Positions 1 to 46,033 of a stretch of DNA of 64,000 nucleotides are shown piece after piece. The DNA comes from Syngnathus acus. Its lineage: Eukaryota; Chordata; Actinopteri; Syngnathiformes; Syngnathidae. The notes under the pieces were generated by a model. That model was not told the origin of the DNA. It ran no database searches and saw nothing but the letters and a program-made list of their open reading frames with translations. The number at the start of each line of letters is the position of its first letter. The first letter of the stretch is position 1. Position numbers and translations under genes: made by a program. The DNA is taken from positions 6,821,000 to 6,884,999 of the forward strand of contig NC_051098.1 in assembly GCF_901709675.1 (NCBI RefSeq). The letters run 5' to 3'.

Positions 1-301
1 TTGCCATATTTATCAACCAACCGCAGCACATTGCAATTTAGATTAAGACAGCAAAGAACAACAACAAAAAAATCCAGTGTATTTAAAAACATGTTCTAAC
101 ATTTGTCATCACACACAAAATAAAAACCTGCAAGCCAACTTTATTGCGCAGCAAAAATACAATCAGTTAATGTCACAGGCTCGAGATATACTGTATTTTT
201 GCTCCCAAACTTTACATTCTAAAATGTTTCATTTCCATTTCATATTTTTCATTTACATCCGTTTTTAAGATAAAACAATCAAATTCAAACCGATTAATAC
301 A

Positions 302-307
302 TTTATT
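302..307 (-). other. npat: candidate npat poly(A) signal
   Basis: The minus strand reads AATAAA here, about 380 bases downstream of the npat stop codon at 688. No gene-like coding sequence lies between the two, so 302-687 is read as npat 3' UTR. A second AATAAA on the same strand lies near 140-145 and could be an alternative end. Transcript data would be needed to choose. Confidence 0.5.
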
Positions 308-687
308 GGAAAACACATTACAAAATGTATTTGTACACAGCAACATGTTTAACTGTCAGTTGGTTTCATCAAACCGGAGTCAAATATTGACCAAAGAAAT
401 GCTGAACCATCCTTGAGAACAAACAACGATACAAAGTGATACAAGTACTGCTGCTAAACAGTATCATAATCATAAACAAGCGTGATGATGGAAAAAAAAA
501 AGTGCCATGTCTGCTCAACTGCTGCAAGTCAACAATACTGGTAAAAATAAAGCCTAATTGAGCAAAACAGATTGATTTCAATTGACAAGATGTAAGTTTA
601 GGTTATACGAATGAACCAGATGGCTTGTTCTATTCCTGGACGTAACTCAAGTAGTTCATGTTATAGCAGCCGTTTCCCGTTCCGCTT

Positions 688-3600
688 TTATTCATCGTAG
701 TGAAGTGAAGAAAGGAACTTATCCACATCCAAGTCATGTGGGAAACAATTTATGAGGTTTTTCTTTTGCTGCAGGATTGAAAACAGAGTGGGAATTAGAT
801 GAGAATTAAAAAAAAAATCTTTTCCAAGGTTACATCAAACAGCCATTAATAACAAGAGAAAAAGAACATGCAATTTTTGCCTGTCAGTCTTCTGATAAAA
901 ATAAATAAAAAATTCAAAACCATAGTAACAAACTAAATAGTTATAGTGTTATATACTTGCTTGTTCGTGCGTGGCCTTTTTGTTCTTGACTTTCTTTCTC
1001 ATTTGCCAAGTGATCATTTATTAACCAAATACTGTTTACCAGCTCAGTGTCCGCCCTGAGACTGGAAGGTTGTGGGTTCAAACCCCGGCCGGGTCATACC
1101 AAAGACTATAAAAATGGGACCCATTGCCTCCCTGCTTGGCACTCAGCATTAAGGGTTGGAATTGGGGGGTTAGATCACCAACTGATTCCCGAGCGCGGCA
1201 CCGCTGCTGCTCACTGCTCCCCTCTCCCCCAGGGGATGGATTCAAATCACACGGGGATGGGTTAAATGCAGAGGACAAATTTCACCACACCCAGGTGTGT
1301 GTGTGACGATCATTGGGACTTTAATCTTTTTAATCTTTTTTAAGTCAAGATATTACAGAGAACAGCCAGAATCTTCTGATGTGGTCTTGCACCACCTGGA
1401 GGCAGTCTGGATTTTTCTGTCATTGACTCCGCTTGAAATGGCAGGACTAAAATTTCAAGTTATGACAGAAAGACCATCTATTTAAGAGGCTACTTAAAAC
1501 TAAATGTGAAAATCCATTAAAATAATACCAAGTAGACGTGCCTTACCTTTTTTTGCTTTTTAGTGGGAGATTGCTTTAAAGATTTCTTAACAGGGGGGGT
1601 TGCTGTGGAAGGGGACTGCTTCCGTTTCTTGGAATTCTCCAAGTTTGCAGGAGACTTTTCGCCTGCCTCTTGGCGCAAACTGTTCTTGAGTGGAGTGCCA
1701 GTCCTGGCGATGGCGGCACGAGACAGGATCATTAGCGTGTGAGCAGCCATATTGATGCTGTTTTCACTGCCGGTCTCACTGGCGGGGCTGCAGGTCGGGA
1801 CGTCTGGGGTGTTATGGGGAAGAAGATTCTTAGGTGTTCCCTCCGCATCTTTACCCTTCTTCTGTTGCAAGGGAGTCCTTGGACTTTTCATCGACTCTTC
1901 TGGGTTACCACCAGTCCCTGGGGTTCGTGGACCAGTAAGATCTGGGCTGTTGAGTCCTACCGGTAATCTCTTAGCAGGTCTGGGAGGAGAGTTCAGCCCT
2001 TGAATGTTCTGCAGAAGCTCAGCTGCCTTTGTGGCCAGAGAGATGGTCTTTGAGGGAATTTTTGCAGCTGTGGATTGGGAACTTGACGTAGGTGTGACAT
2101 CTGGAGGTGCTATGTCTGCTGGCGTGTGAGTGGCCGGCTGCTGCTGCACTGGCGAGCAACCCATCGTTTTGTTTTCTTTATCGGCTATCACATTTGGTTG
2201 GCGCGGAGTATGCATGGTCTCGTCTGTTTGTTCCGCAGGCTCTTTCTTGTTGCTGTCAACTTTTTTTTTACTGCCCGATTTGAGTGCAGAATCGGATGAC
2301 GACGATTCTGAGCTATCATACTTTGGCTTAGTTCCATCACTCACCTCAACTTCATTAGGACTGTGTTTCCCTGCTGTAGATTTCAATTTGTTTCTTGGCT
2401 CTGAGCTTTTTATTGACTCAGTCTGAGACACATCGACTCTGCTCCCACTTGCAATTTGAGGTTTTTGATGTGGGGTGTTCGCATCGCAATTTTGTTGTTG
2501 TGAAGGAAAATTCGTATCCAAATTCCCACCAATTTTGGGATCTGACGAGCACCTCACGGTCTCGACTCTCCGTTTGTGCTTATTGCCACCGAGGATAGTG
2601 GGCCTTGTACAGCGGGTCGTTTGTGAACGACCTTTTTTAGACTGCGTGACACACAGTGACGTTGACACATTCCCAGCTGAAGAGGTGGCCGTTGTTGGTT
2701 TAGAAGTTGTTGGTTGAATTTTGGTAGATGACTCAAAACATAAAATTCTCTTATGGCTGGAACCAGAATCCTTTGATTCGTGATGCTGATTTGCATTGTG
2801 CAAATTCTGTGTGACTTCATTGAGCATAATTCCTAGAATACACAGAAATTAGGTCAGAGAAATGAGCATGCATTCTGCTTATCCACTGTGCAATACCGCG
2901 CCAGCTAAACTTTAGTCACCTCAGTTTGGGGTGCTCAAACATTATTATTTGTCCAGAGGACAAATAAGACGAAATGCTCTGCAACAGAGTTAAAATACTG
3001 TTGCATTTCTGGTCATGTTCCTCCAAATGTTATAACACGGCAATTGGCTGTTCAGACAATGAACAACCATCCAGGCGTGCTTCTCAGCATGCCAAACAAC
3101 ACCCTAAAAGGAACCAAAACACTGCAGTGACAGTAGTTGGAGTACGTAGTACAAGAGGTATCCTGATCCCATATTGATTTCGGTCTTAGATCATGTAAAA
3201 AAAAAAAAAAAAAAAAGTCTCTTTCCAGTGAAATGCATTGCAAAAATACAACAAAAAAATTATAGATTTTTTTTAAAGCCCAAACCTTAACAAAACAAAA
3301 GAAAACATTTGTGCCGAACCGAGAGTATGCGGTAGTCTATCATCCCGGTTTTCACTGATGGAAAAGCGTCGATTATAGCTGCGGTGAGCAGGTACGGTGA
3401 TAAGCTATTTTTCAAACATATGGAGGTTCAGAACCATTCTGAAATCAATGTACTGTATATCACTACCATCTATCTGTTTGCCAAAGAAGACAGCTAGTAC
3501 TTACCACCAGTTGTGGGCTGGTTACCAGCAACCATCGAAAGTTTGGGATCCAAAGTTACGGTGTGCTGCATTGGCACTAGGTTTGGTATTCCAACACCCT

Positions 3601-6600
3601 GTGAAGCAACACTCCCAATCAATACTCTCATCATTCACTTAAGTGTCCTGAGCAGAATGAATAGAAGTCAGAAGATATTCTTTGACCTGATTAGCCACCA
3701 TCTGGACATTTCCAGTCGCATTCTGCCCCACAACAGAGACAGGAAGTATCATAGGCTTAGCAGGTGATGGCAAGATGAGTGGTGACCCTGTGAAGAATTT
3801 TTAATATCAGCACTCGCTAATGCAGCTGATAAAAATGATAACGGATCTTACCAGTGACAAGGCTTTGTGCAGGAGTTGCTGCTGAAACACTATAATGGCC
3901 GTTTTGGGGCAAAAGAGGTACTTTTGAGGAACCTGCAGGCACCTGCACCTGTCTGCTTGAAGTATCTGCTGTCAGGGGTTCCGTCATGAGGAAATAGCTA
4001 GTACCCGCTCCTTGAAGCGCAGGGTTAGCAGTGTCCAAGGGTAGCTGAATAATGTAGCTTTGCTGCGTTTGTGTCGTCGTCGGTAACGGATGAGAAGAAA
4101 CTAGCGCTCCAACTCTACTAGGTGAATGAGCTTGCTGTGTTTGTGTTGTTGCTGTTAACTGATCAAATGGACCGAGTGCTCCTGCTCTACTAGGTGTCGC
4201 TGACGTTACTTGATGAAATGGAACTAGTGCTCCGGCTCTACTAGGTGTTGCTGATGTGACCTGATGAAATGGAACGAGTGCTCCGGCTCTACTAGCTGAA
4301 TTCGCCAGTTGTGTTTGTGTTGCTGGGGTCAACTGATGAAATGGGAGAAGTGGCCCAGCTCTGGAAGGGGAATTAGCAAGTGCCTCTGAGCTTTGTAAGC
4401 CATGCACCGCCAGTGCGGCTTCATCCAAGTTAGTGCCTCTTGGTGTGCCAGGTTCTCGAGGGGACTTGGCGGGTGAAGAAAGGTAGATTGTGGGGAGCTT
4501 TTCTGTAGCAATACTGGAAATTGCCTGATTCAAAGCTGTATCACTTGAGGAAATGTCATCGGGGTTATCACTGATGATGATCTTCAAAGAAACCACATTA
4601 TTGGAATCTGTCATATCTTTTCTTGGGGCGTTGTTATCGCAGGTGGCCAAGCTAGATTGAGCAGCGCCGAGCATTCCAGAGATTGGGGATGTGGCGGATG
4701 TAAAAGTGGATGAGTCAAGTATACCTGTATGAGGTGTGCTGAGAGAGGAAGATAGCTGGGGACAAGCTGTTACTATATTTGTTACAGTGTTGTTAGCAAC
4801 AGTGGAGTCTGCGGAAGAAAATGAGCTCATGGATGACTGAGGCGTTACTGAGAGATTCATCGGAGGCTGAATTGCTCCGCCGTTGATTGCAACTGAAGTA
4901 AGAGAGGGGTTTCCACTCATCTTAACTTGATCAGGAGACAAAAACACAGGCTCATCACCCTGCGAAGATAAAGATGCCAAGGATTCAACTCGAGAGCCTT
5001 GTTCTTGTTTACTTCCCCTTTGAGTAGGAGTGGCTTTCGATGAAAGGACAGCTGTTGAGTCCATGAGGGACATAGTGGTGGGTACGTTGTCTTTAGTGAC
5101 ACACAGTTCTCCAAGAGTGGGTGTATGCTCCATGATAGCTGAAGTATCCACTGTGCTGTCAATATCCATTGGTGATGCATCAACAGTATTACTAAAGAGT
5201 GAAGCTTTTTCTTTTTCATTTTCAGTACTGTTGTCTGACTGGGATGATCTACTGCTGGGCCCGATTACACTCTTCTTCAACAGAGTGTTTGATTTTCTGG
5301 TCTTGCGTTCTTGGATAGGTTTGTTCTTCACCGTTGCCGCTGTTAAATCTGATGTCTCTTGCACTGTGGTGCCTGTTAGATGACAAGAGTACAAAATGAT
5401 TCATCTTAGTCGTTACCTGATGGATTTTAAGTTCAGCTCTGAAATTAGTTGACCGTCGTACCTGGATTGTTACTCTGAAGCTGCCCGACTGTAGATGGTG
5501 GTCCGGCATTATCATTCTCTCCTGTCTTATTGTCCATATCCATATTTCCTGGTTCTCCATCAGTTCGTGCTTTATCTGCAAAGGAAAATCAGCGTTATGC
5601 ATTCGTAAATAAGAAGAGCCATGCCATATATTGAAATGTTTTACTCCAGTCAAAACAAAGACAACAATGTATATTTACTGTAGTCAAAGAGGTCAAACAG
5701 GGCCTGAAATGCGGGGTCCGATTCCGTTTGCTCCAAAATATCATGAATTGCATCCTCACTCATATGTATTTCTCCCTGAATAAAAATAATCAGGTTAATA
5801 TTAAATATATGATTTATTTAAGGACAGAGACTGAGCACCTGTAATCCCAGGATCTCATCAATTGACTGGTCCTCTTCTATTGAACTTGATGGGGCCTTTA
5901 CTGTTTGGGGAGTTGGTTCACTAAAGATTGACGGGAAAACAAGAAGAAAATATTGTATGCATTTTAATATGTGTCACATTACATTGAAAACCAGTATTGA
6001 CATTTTTAAAAAAAACAACTAACACTTACTTTGCAAGAATTTTGTTGATATTTTCAGCAAGTTTTTCCTGTAATGACCGGTCTCCCAGAATCTTATCACG
6101 AGCACTTTGTATCACAAGTTGCTGTGGACATACATTTGGTGTGAAATTTGCAGTTGTACAACTATCTGTCTCATTATTCCTGTTAAAAGCGGAATGCACA
6201 TATACTTACAGGGAAGTTCTCATCAACGACTTCTTCAGGTTGTGGTTCAGCAGTAACGTTGCTGGCAGGTGTACTCGACTTTCCAGGACCACTGGAGCAC
6301 CCCAGAGCAGTGCTCCTTTTCCTTGGAGTGTCCCTTAGGGCAGAACACATGATTGTGGTGTTTAATGGACTAATACATCTTTCTATTTAAAAACATCAGA
6401 GTATTTTGTCAGTGTGCATATAAATATAACAGCTCTCCTTACCATTTCCGTCGCCCAGGAGACATTGGTCCAGGATTTGGTCGCTGTTCTGAAACTATTA
6501 TCTGTATAGGGCAATCTCCTGAAAGAGACAAGCATGGTCATATATTGTTTATTTTTTCCTTACATACCAAGACGCTATGAGATACTTACTCTGTATATTG

Positions 6601-8468
6601 AGTGATTGGCTAATATCATGGAATTGCTGAGCCGTTGCAGTACCCGGAGGGGCTCTGATTTGGGGAGAACTATAGCTCACAGGGATGGAGTGGTTGAGCG
6701 TACTCTGTGTGCTGAGTGCCGGGCTGCTGATTAAGGATGCTTCCGAAGAACATACAAGACTGCTCGTTGAAGTCATCGTCAAACCTCGTTGTTTCGCCAA
6801 GTTTGCCAGTCCAATGCGTGAACGTGCTATTATGGAAAAAGACCATTTACATAACTGTTTAGTTTAGGTCTGAGCTTAAAATTTGTTTAAATAATCAATC
6901 ACACCATTCTTGGATCATTTTAGGATGACAAACACAGGATCTCAGCACAATGGCTACTGGCAATGGAGCTTATGAAATACTTTACTAGTGGTAGTGTGAC
7001 AAGCAGCTAAAGCAGCAGCAATAACTAAAACACCATTACACATACAAGAAAATCTGAATTGACACCATTCAGCTATTTTCAATTACTATTAGTACCAAAT
7101 TTATTGTATGACTGTTTTTTAAACATTTGTATGATTAAGAGTGTTAAAGAGTGCAATGTACCAATCTGGCTTGCTTTCAGAAGTTCCTTCTCGACACCAC
7201 ACTTTTGTCAACATTAATCTTCTAAATCCAAAGTTTGATTTTATTTAATTTATGACAGAGTGATCATCTTACTTTTTTCATTTGAATAACAGGTAAGAAT
7301 GATACTTCCCAAGTAAAATAAATTCTGAGACAAAATGTTTGATGCTGGAACACATAATTTCAATTTCTATTGTATCCTTTGGGAAAATTCCTTAGGAAGT
7401 GGAAAACGGAGGGGGTATAGTGTTCTAAAATAGATTGTGTTCGAGAGTATATGCAAAGCGTCGAGAAATCTCCATTCTATTTTTAGCTACTCACCTCTCT
7501 GACTTGCTGCGATAGCTGGAGAACTCTGTAAGGACCTGAGAAAAAGATAAAATGTTTATGTTTTGAGGAAGATGATATCATAAACCATAAATACAATATC
7601 ATAAACCCCATCCTCCATGCATTTTCTGAACTGCTTTTCTTGGACAAGGCAATTCCGAATCTCCAGTAAACTTAGCATGTTTTATGGTTGTGGGATGAAG
7701 TTCAGAATGTCATCACAAGCACGGAAAGAACATTCAAAACCACACTGGAACAAGGCTGACTGCTAACCACCCATACTCTGGTAATAATTTGTATTACTTG
7801 ATTTGTTTGAGCGTAAAATCCAGCTTTTTCCACAATGATGTCAACATAGCAGGTACTTCATGGCAAGTCTCTGTAAAAACATCAAATGGGAAATTAGGAG
7901 AATAAAACATGACACATTACCTGGTTATATTAAAGGTGGCATGAATACCTTTTGCTTTTGCAGCCATATACTCATTTAAAATCGTTGTTAGTCCCTTTCC
8001 AAAGACAGACTACGGAGAAGAGATAACAGACATGGTGAGATGTACAGCGTATCTAATTTCAACTTGTTTTATCTTCATGGCTGTATAGATGCATGCAACT
8101 TACGAAAACACAAGCAGGGAGAGCTCCATCTCCCATGGTGTGTTCTGCATATTCTTTCAGGTTTGGGCTCTCCTGAATGAATGCTTGGCTTGTAGCGGAG
8201 AGACCTTCTTCCTGAAGATAGCCTGATGACAGAAAACGATATTTTAACAGTTGGACACAACAGAATCCCCCCCAAAACAAAACAAAACGCTACGTTGAAC
8301 ATTGTTTTACACTTGTTAGTTCTGTAAAGCCCAGCTGACGCGCGAAAGCTTTTGACAACCCTGTTTGTGTTTATAATTATGTTGGCTAATGCTACAGCTA
8401 CAACTTGTTCGTTCGTTCTGATCAGACCTACCCAGAACGAGACGAGCGACGTCAGATGGCAGCAACAT
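688..8468 (-). CDS. npat: NPAT, nuclear coactivator of histone transcription (17 coding exons)
   Basis: NPAT is a nuclear, cyclin E/CDK2-regulated coactivator that concentrates at histone locus bodies and switches on replication-dependent histone genes. Coding exons in transcript order: 8432-8468, 8104-8222, 7949-8009, 7798-7870, 7495-7535, 6590-6826, 6443-6518, 6210-6333, 6030-6121, 5839-5920, 5679-5775, 5462-5575, 3852-5372, 3687-3787, 3505-3598, 1547-2832, 688-768. They sum to 4236 nt (1411 aa; human 1427) and every junction is in phase. The start MLLPSDVARLVLG opens the LisH domain and matches human exactly. Other landmarks are FGKGLTTILNEY, SIDEILGL with HMSED, NVVSLKIIISD, the ASETGSENSINMAAHTLMIL block and the tail DVDKFLSSLHYDE. 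Internal exons are rich in Ser, Thr and Pro, as in the family. The donor after exon 14 (GTCAAAG, ending at 3686) is weak, so the 3505-3787 junction is the least certain. The gene is divergent from atm. Confidence 0.93.
769..1546 (-). other. npat last intron
   Basis: This is a phase 0 intron between QKK and QKKN of npat. It carries the SINE at about 1040-1345. No exon or other gene is seen in the rest. Confidence 0.7.
1040..1345 (+). mobile_element. tRNA-derived SINE
   Basis: The left part resembles a pol III promoter: an A-box-like stretch near 1040-1060, then a B box GGTTCAAACCC at about 1074-1084. A GC-rich body follows (CACTGCTCCCCTC, then GTTAAATGCAGAGGACA) and the element ends in a T-rich simple tail (CTTTAATCTTTTTAATC). 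This body and tail are of the type widely dispersed in spiny-rayed fish genomes. I recognise the class but cannot fix the family name from sequence alone. It sits in the last intron of npat. Target-site duplications were not obvious. Confidence 0.7.
2833..3504 (-). other. npat intron 15
   Basis: This is the phase 1 intron between the GNQPTTG exon (3505-3598) and the large 3' exon (1547-2832). It contains a run of about 19 A at 3199-3217. No exon, RNA gene or recognisable repeat is seen. Confidence 0.6.
4057..4375 (-). repeat. npat: in-frame tandem repeats in npat exon 13
   Basis: About five degenerate copies of a unit built on (P/A)SRAGALVPFHQ(V/L)T lie in the large npat exon, around residues 717-823. 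Unit spacing is about 17-24 residues. Some copies end in TTQTQQ and the two central copies are shortened to TSATP. Neighbouring DNA copies on the + strand share GGAAC(T/G)AGTGCTCCGGCTCTACTAG almost unchanged (long core not written further), which indicates recent duplication. The human protein shows no such array in this part as far as I recall. Confidence 0.8.
6827..7494 (-). other. npat intron 5
   Basis: This is the AT-rich intron between the SLQSSPAIAASQR exon (7495-7535) and the RSRIGLANLAKQR exon (6590-6826). Nothing gene-like or repetitive is recognised in it. Confidence 0.6.
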
Positions 8469-9926
8469 GGCTGCCAGCAGATTGCTTCAAAGAGTAAATC
8501 GCCTCCAGTACTTCATTCACATGTCCACTACGAAAGATGCTTTATAACGTCCAACTTTAGACTTCATCTGTATTGTTGGGAAGGCGTTGTACTCAAAAGG
8601 CGGGGAACTCAAGCTCATTGGACCCGGAAGTCATTCTTACCAGATTGTGGTATACTGGAAGTTGTAGTTCCAAGCTTAGTTTGTAGTTCCACGACAGGTT
8701 TGCCATTACAGTCCTTTTCATGTCATTGGTGTAATTACGCAACTCTTCTATACAATAATAATACGTAGCTTGCCATTGTTTCATTCGTATAAATATTAAT
8801 TAGTTATTCATAAAATAAACGGAAACGTCAATGTCATTTTTAGGAAGTGGCGTCATCATCATCATCATCATCCGGAAACTGCGTCTCATTTTCAGTGGTT
8901 CAAGAGGCGGGAATTTCCTGGTACGTTTTGTACACGTTAAATGGAAACGATCTGGGATGTACAGCAAGTTCGTCTGTACCACCTGAACTGCATCATAATA
9001 TGTGACAGGGCGTTGGTTAAGTGTCTGTAGAGACAAAAGGTGAGCTGAGAGCATGGCTTAGCAAATTTATGACTCGAAGTAATTTGGTTTTGGATTTTCC
9101 AGGCTACTCGGTTTAAGGACAAGACCCAATAGAAGTTATGACTCTTTCTAGAACTGCTAATCAAACTATCACTATGTGCATTAGTAATTTTCTGCAGTGA
9201 CAGTAGCGTTATCATGGAAAACGTGCCTTGTCATGGTTATGTGCTGTGAGGTGAAAGCTCTTCATGGGTGTTGCAGAAGTTATCCAACGTCACCTAATTC
9301 GCCCCAAAAATATTATTCCTTACTTCCAAATATATCTTGGTTATCTATCGATGCTTGTGTCATACAGGTTCTTCCACTGAATGGCAGAGGCTTTGCAGGG
9401 GTGTCAAACTCGTTTTTTTCGCGGGCCGCATTGTAGTCATAACTTCTTTCGGAGGTCCATTATGACTGTCAACCCAAATAAATGTATGAGCACCTCATAT
9501 TATATACAATAAAAGCTACAAAACAAATTGACAAATAACTCTTTTTCAAATCAGATGACTAAAAACTGGTCAAATATTTAAAAAAAAAAAAAGATATTAA
9601 AAGTGAAGACAATTTGCAATTCTAGTAATGACAAACGAATTGATGCACAATTTGTCTTAGCGGGCCACATAAAATGATGTGGCGGACTATATCTGGCCCC
9701 CGGGCCTTGAGTTTGACACCTGTCCTTTACACTGAGTAATTAATTACCTTATTATAATAATTTTGTGCATACTTAGGACGACAAAATCATTATTTCACTT
9801 TTTGTAACGTTTTTGTCTGGTGGTGTGCCCTGAGACCGAGAAATTATTTGGACTGATACATTCTTAACACCCTGTCGTTGTAGGTGGACTCATCTGTTTG
9901 CAGTGTTATTGTCCACTCGAGGCACT
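8469..9926. promoter_or_regulatory. shared divergent npat/atm promoter and atm 5' non-coding region
   Basis: The two start codons lie 1.46 kb apart and face away from each other, as in the mammalian NPAT-ATM bidirectional promoter. Visible motifs are GGCGGGAA at 8906-8913 (E2F type), GGCGGGGA at 8599-8606, CCCGGAAGT at 8623-8631 (ETS type) and inverted CCAAT boxes at 8617-8621 and 8725-8729. A (TCA)n run lies at about 8853-8874. The atm start exon probably begins at 9884, after the acceptor TTGTAG, so an upstream non-coding exon and a 5' UTR intron lie inside this interval. Transcription starts cannot be placed by eye. Confidence 0.65.
9396..9722. mobile_element. hAT-like MITE in the atm 5' non-coding intron
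   Basis: The terminal inverted repeats are CAGGGGTGTCAAACTCG on the left and, read on the other strand, CAGGTGTCAAACTCA on the right. Next to them are GCGGGCCGCA and TGGCCCCCGGGCC. The 327-base element has an AT-rich middle and no coding capacity. Its ends are of a kind common in fish hAT-derived non-autonomous elements. The flanks (GCTTTG / CCTTTAC) give no clean 8-base duplication, so the insertion is old or the ends are slightly misplaced. Confidence 0.7.
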
Positions 9927-30802
<20,876 letters not shown>

Positions 30803-31380
30803 ATGTCACACCAGAACAGGTTCTTACATTATCTGTATCTTCATTTTTACATTAAAAATGGAAAGCTGTTCATTATGAAGTTTGCAAATGTGCTGCTTGT
30901 TGCCATTTTTAAATACTTTACTGCAATTTGAATGTTTTTAAGTTGACTTCCTTGCTAAATGTCATACATAGTGATGATCCTCTTACTTGGTAATTATATT
31001 ACATACAGCTAAAATAAAGTTTAAAAAAAAAAAAACACATTTGGAGTGTTTGGACTGTGCACTCGAGCGTGGCCCGGTGTTTAGACAAGTGAACAAAGCT
31101 CATTGTGCTTTCTGTAGGCTGAGGTGGAAAACTTTAGATGTCAGATAACAAGGCGTGTCCACGTAGCCTCACCATCATTCATTTGGTCACTCTGGTGACA
31201 CAGCCCAGTGACATTAGTGGGAGACCTTTTTTAGAAGTAGCCGCTATTCAAGAATAATACTATTTCATTCTTTCCATTGGGTGACAACAGTTAGTTTTGA
31301 ACAGATTTGAATGTGGGGCATTTAATCTATCCTGACAGAAAAATATTCTTGAGCTGACGGACATAGTACGAAAAATAGAA
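30803..31380 (+). other. atm 3' UTR and tmprss2 5' region
   Basis: The atm 3' UTR runs from 30803 to a poly(A) signal AATAAA at 31013-31018, followed by a run of A. The remaining 360 bases hold the tmprss2 5' flank. An acceptor CCTGACAG ending at 31338 suggests that the tmprss2 start exon spans 31339-31395, with a non-coding first exon upstream that I cannot place. Confidence 0.6.
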
Positions 31381-35555
<4,175 letters not shown>

Positions 35556-35852
35556 AGACATGACCTCATCAGTTTTACACTTGGATTAAATGTTCTTATT
35601 CATTGCCAACAAAATGTAAGTTATTTCCATAATGCATCCTTTTGTGTTTGTGCTTTATGTGGAATTATTATGAATAAGTTAATGGTTATCGCTATTTTCC
35701 TAAACCTACAATTTAGTACATAGCGGGTGCAGCCATAATCTGAATCTGATAAAGATGTCAAATTTCAACTGCTGCATATCTTGCATAACTTTACATGTGA
35801 AATGATAGTATGTTCAGTTTAGGTGAGGTAGACAGGCGTCATATATTAGAAA

Positions 35853-35858
35853 AATAAA
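35853..35858 (+). other. tmprss2: candidate tmprss2 poly(A) signal
   Basis: AATAAA lies about 300 bases after the tmprss2 stop codon at 35553-35555. No competing feature intervenes. Confidence 0.45.
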
Positions 35859-35985
35859 TACTCGTTGCCTGAGTTCATATCATCAATCACAGGCCAGACA
35901 TTCTTGTTGTGAATGAGGATCATTATTTCATCACAGTCAAGCACAGAGTTACAATTAACTTGGTATTCAACATGGTAATAAGGTC

Positions 35986-37340
35986 TTTATTTACAGAAAT
36001 TTTAGTACCGAAAAATACACTTTACATAATATAAATAATTTTCAAGAACTCGTAGTGGCTTTGGCTTCGCGTTCATCACGAGTGAGTTGCTTGCAATCGC
36101 CAGTCTTTCCACTAGATGGCGGAAGATACTGCATTTAGGTTTGAAAAGAAGCTGAAACCCATGTTTCGGATCTGTCGTGCAGCCTTGATTGTACTCGAGT
36201 CACGCAATATTGCTTTTTTTTTTGGCAAATGTGCAGCGTGTGGCAAAATTCAGATTAAACTCACATTCAAATAATTTCAGCAATAAGTTGAACATAGACA
36301 CAATGAGTAAAACTACACTAAGACTACATCACAGCATTGACTGAAGATCCATATGGCAATTTAGGCTTCACAACCGCAAACCATAACCGGTCATGTTAAG
36401 AGAAAGGAGAAGCTCCCCATTTTGTGCCTTTCAGGTCGGAATGTTGAGGCACTTTTGTCAAGTCTTTCTATAATGACTGTTGTAACAAAATGTCAAGTAC
36501 TGAACTGAGCTGAGTTCCATGAGTGTAGACTGGAACCACAATGGCGGATCAGTTTATTTATAAAAAAAAAAAAGAGAATATTTTGGCACAGTTCTGACAT
36601 ACTCCCAGAAGAATACATGAAGCCCCTTGCTTGTGAAGTTTTGGGTCTGTGTAAAGCCATGTAAGCATGGTGGACTCAGTTCATGACAGTGTTGTTGTCT
36701 AAAAGTGGACAAACACAGTGTTCGAAGGCACTACAAGCAATGTAAACATATTTTCCAATAATACCAAAGTGTCAGTAATTGTCCTAGCTGCTTATCCAAC
36801 ATGCATTTCACCATAATTTGGGAGTGGATTTAAAAAGGACAGATCTCAGGCAAAAGGCACATTTAAATATACATACCAAAAATTATTCGGATTTGTTTGC
36901 CTAATGATGTGTAATGTACACCACTCCCAAAAGGTTATGCATAGTGGGCTTAAAATTTCAGCATGAACTTTAACTGCACTATGACCATTCTAGCTTTTGA
37001 TATGTGCAACTGTTAAATGTTTCAGTGCCTTTTGCACCGCTTGCTCTTCCAATATCCGGTTCTGAGGGCAGGCATGTTTTGATGATTCAAAGATTGGTTC
37101 AACCATCCACATAGACGCAGCACTTCTGATGAACAATCAAAAATTAAATTACAAACCACAAGTTCATTTTACACCAGTGACAGTGTCTTTTGAGATTTTA
37201 TCAGAAGGATTGTCCTTGTCAGAGAAGGTAGATGCTTCCACATCAACCTTGTGCAGCCTCACTTCTTTTCCCACCACCTCAGCGGTGGCGCTTTGCTCGC
37301 TTGCACCCCGCCCGTTTGCGCCTGTTGCCCTCGCTCTCAG
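35986..37340 (-). other. bace2: bace2 3' UTR with candidate poly(A) signal
   Basis: The minus strand reads AATAAA at 35986-35991 and no other gene evidence lies between it and the bace2 stop codon, so this stretch is read as a 1.35 kb 3' UTR. The signal is only about 130 bases from the tmprss2 signal on the other strand, so the two genes end tail to tail. Confidence 0.5.

Positions 37341-46033
<8,693 letters not shown>

Noticed and set aside
1040-1100. tRNA gene on account of a B-box-like GGTTCAAACCC
   Set aside because: No acceptor-stem pairing or anticodon arm fits. It is the head of a SINE with a long non-tRNA body.
5030-5383. Plus-strand frames over npat exons (also at 1739-2717)
   Set aside because: They are antisense shadows of the long npat coding exons and show no domain.
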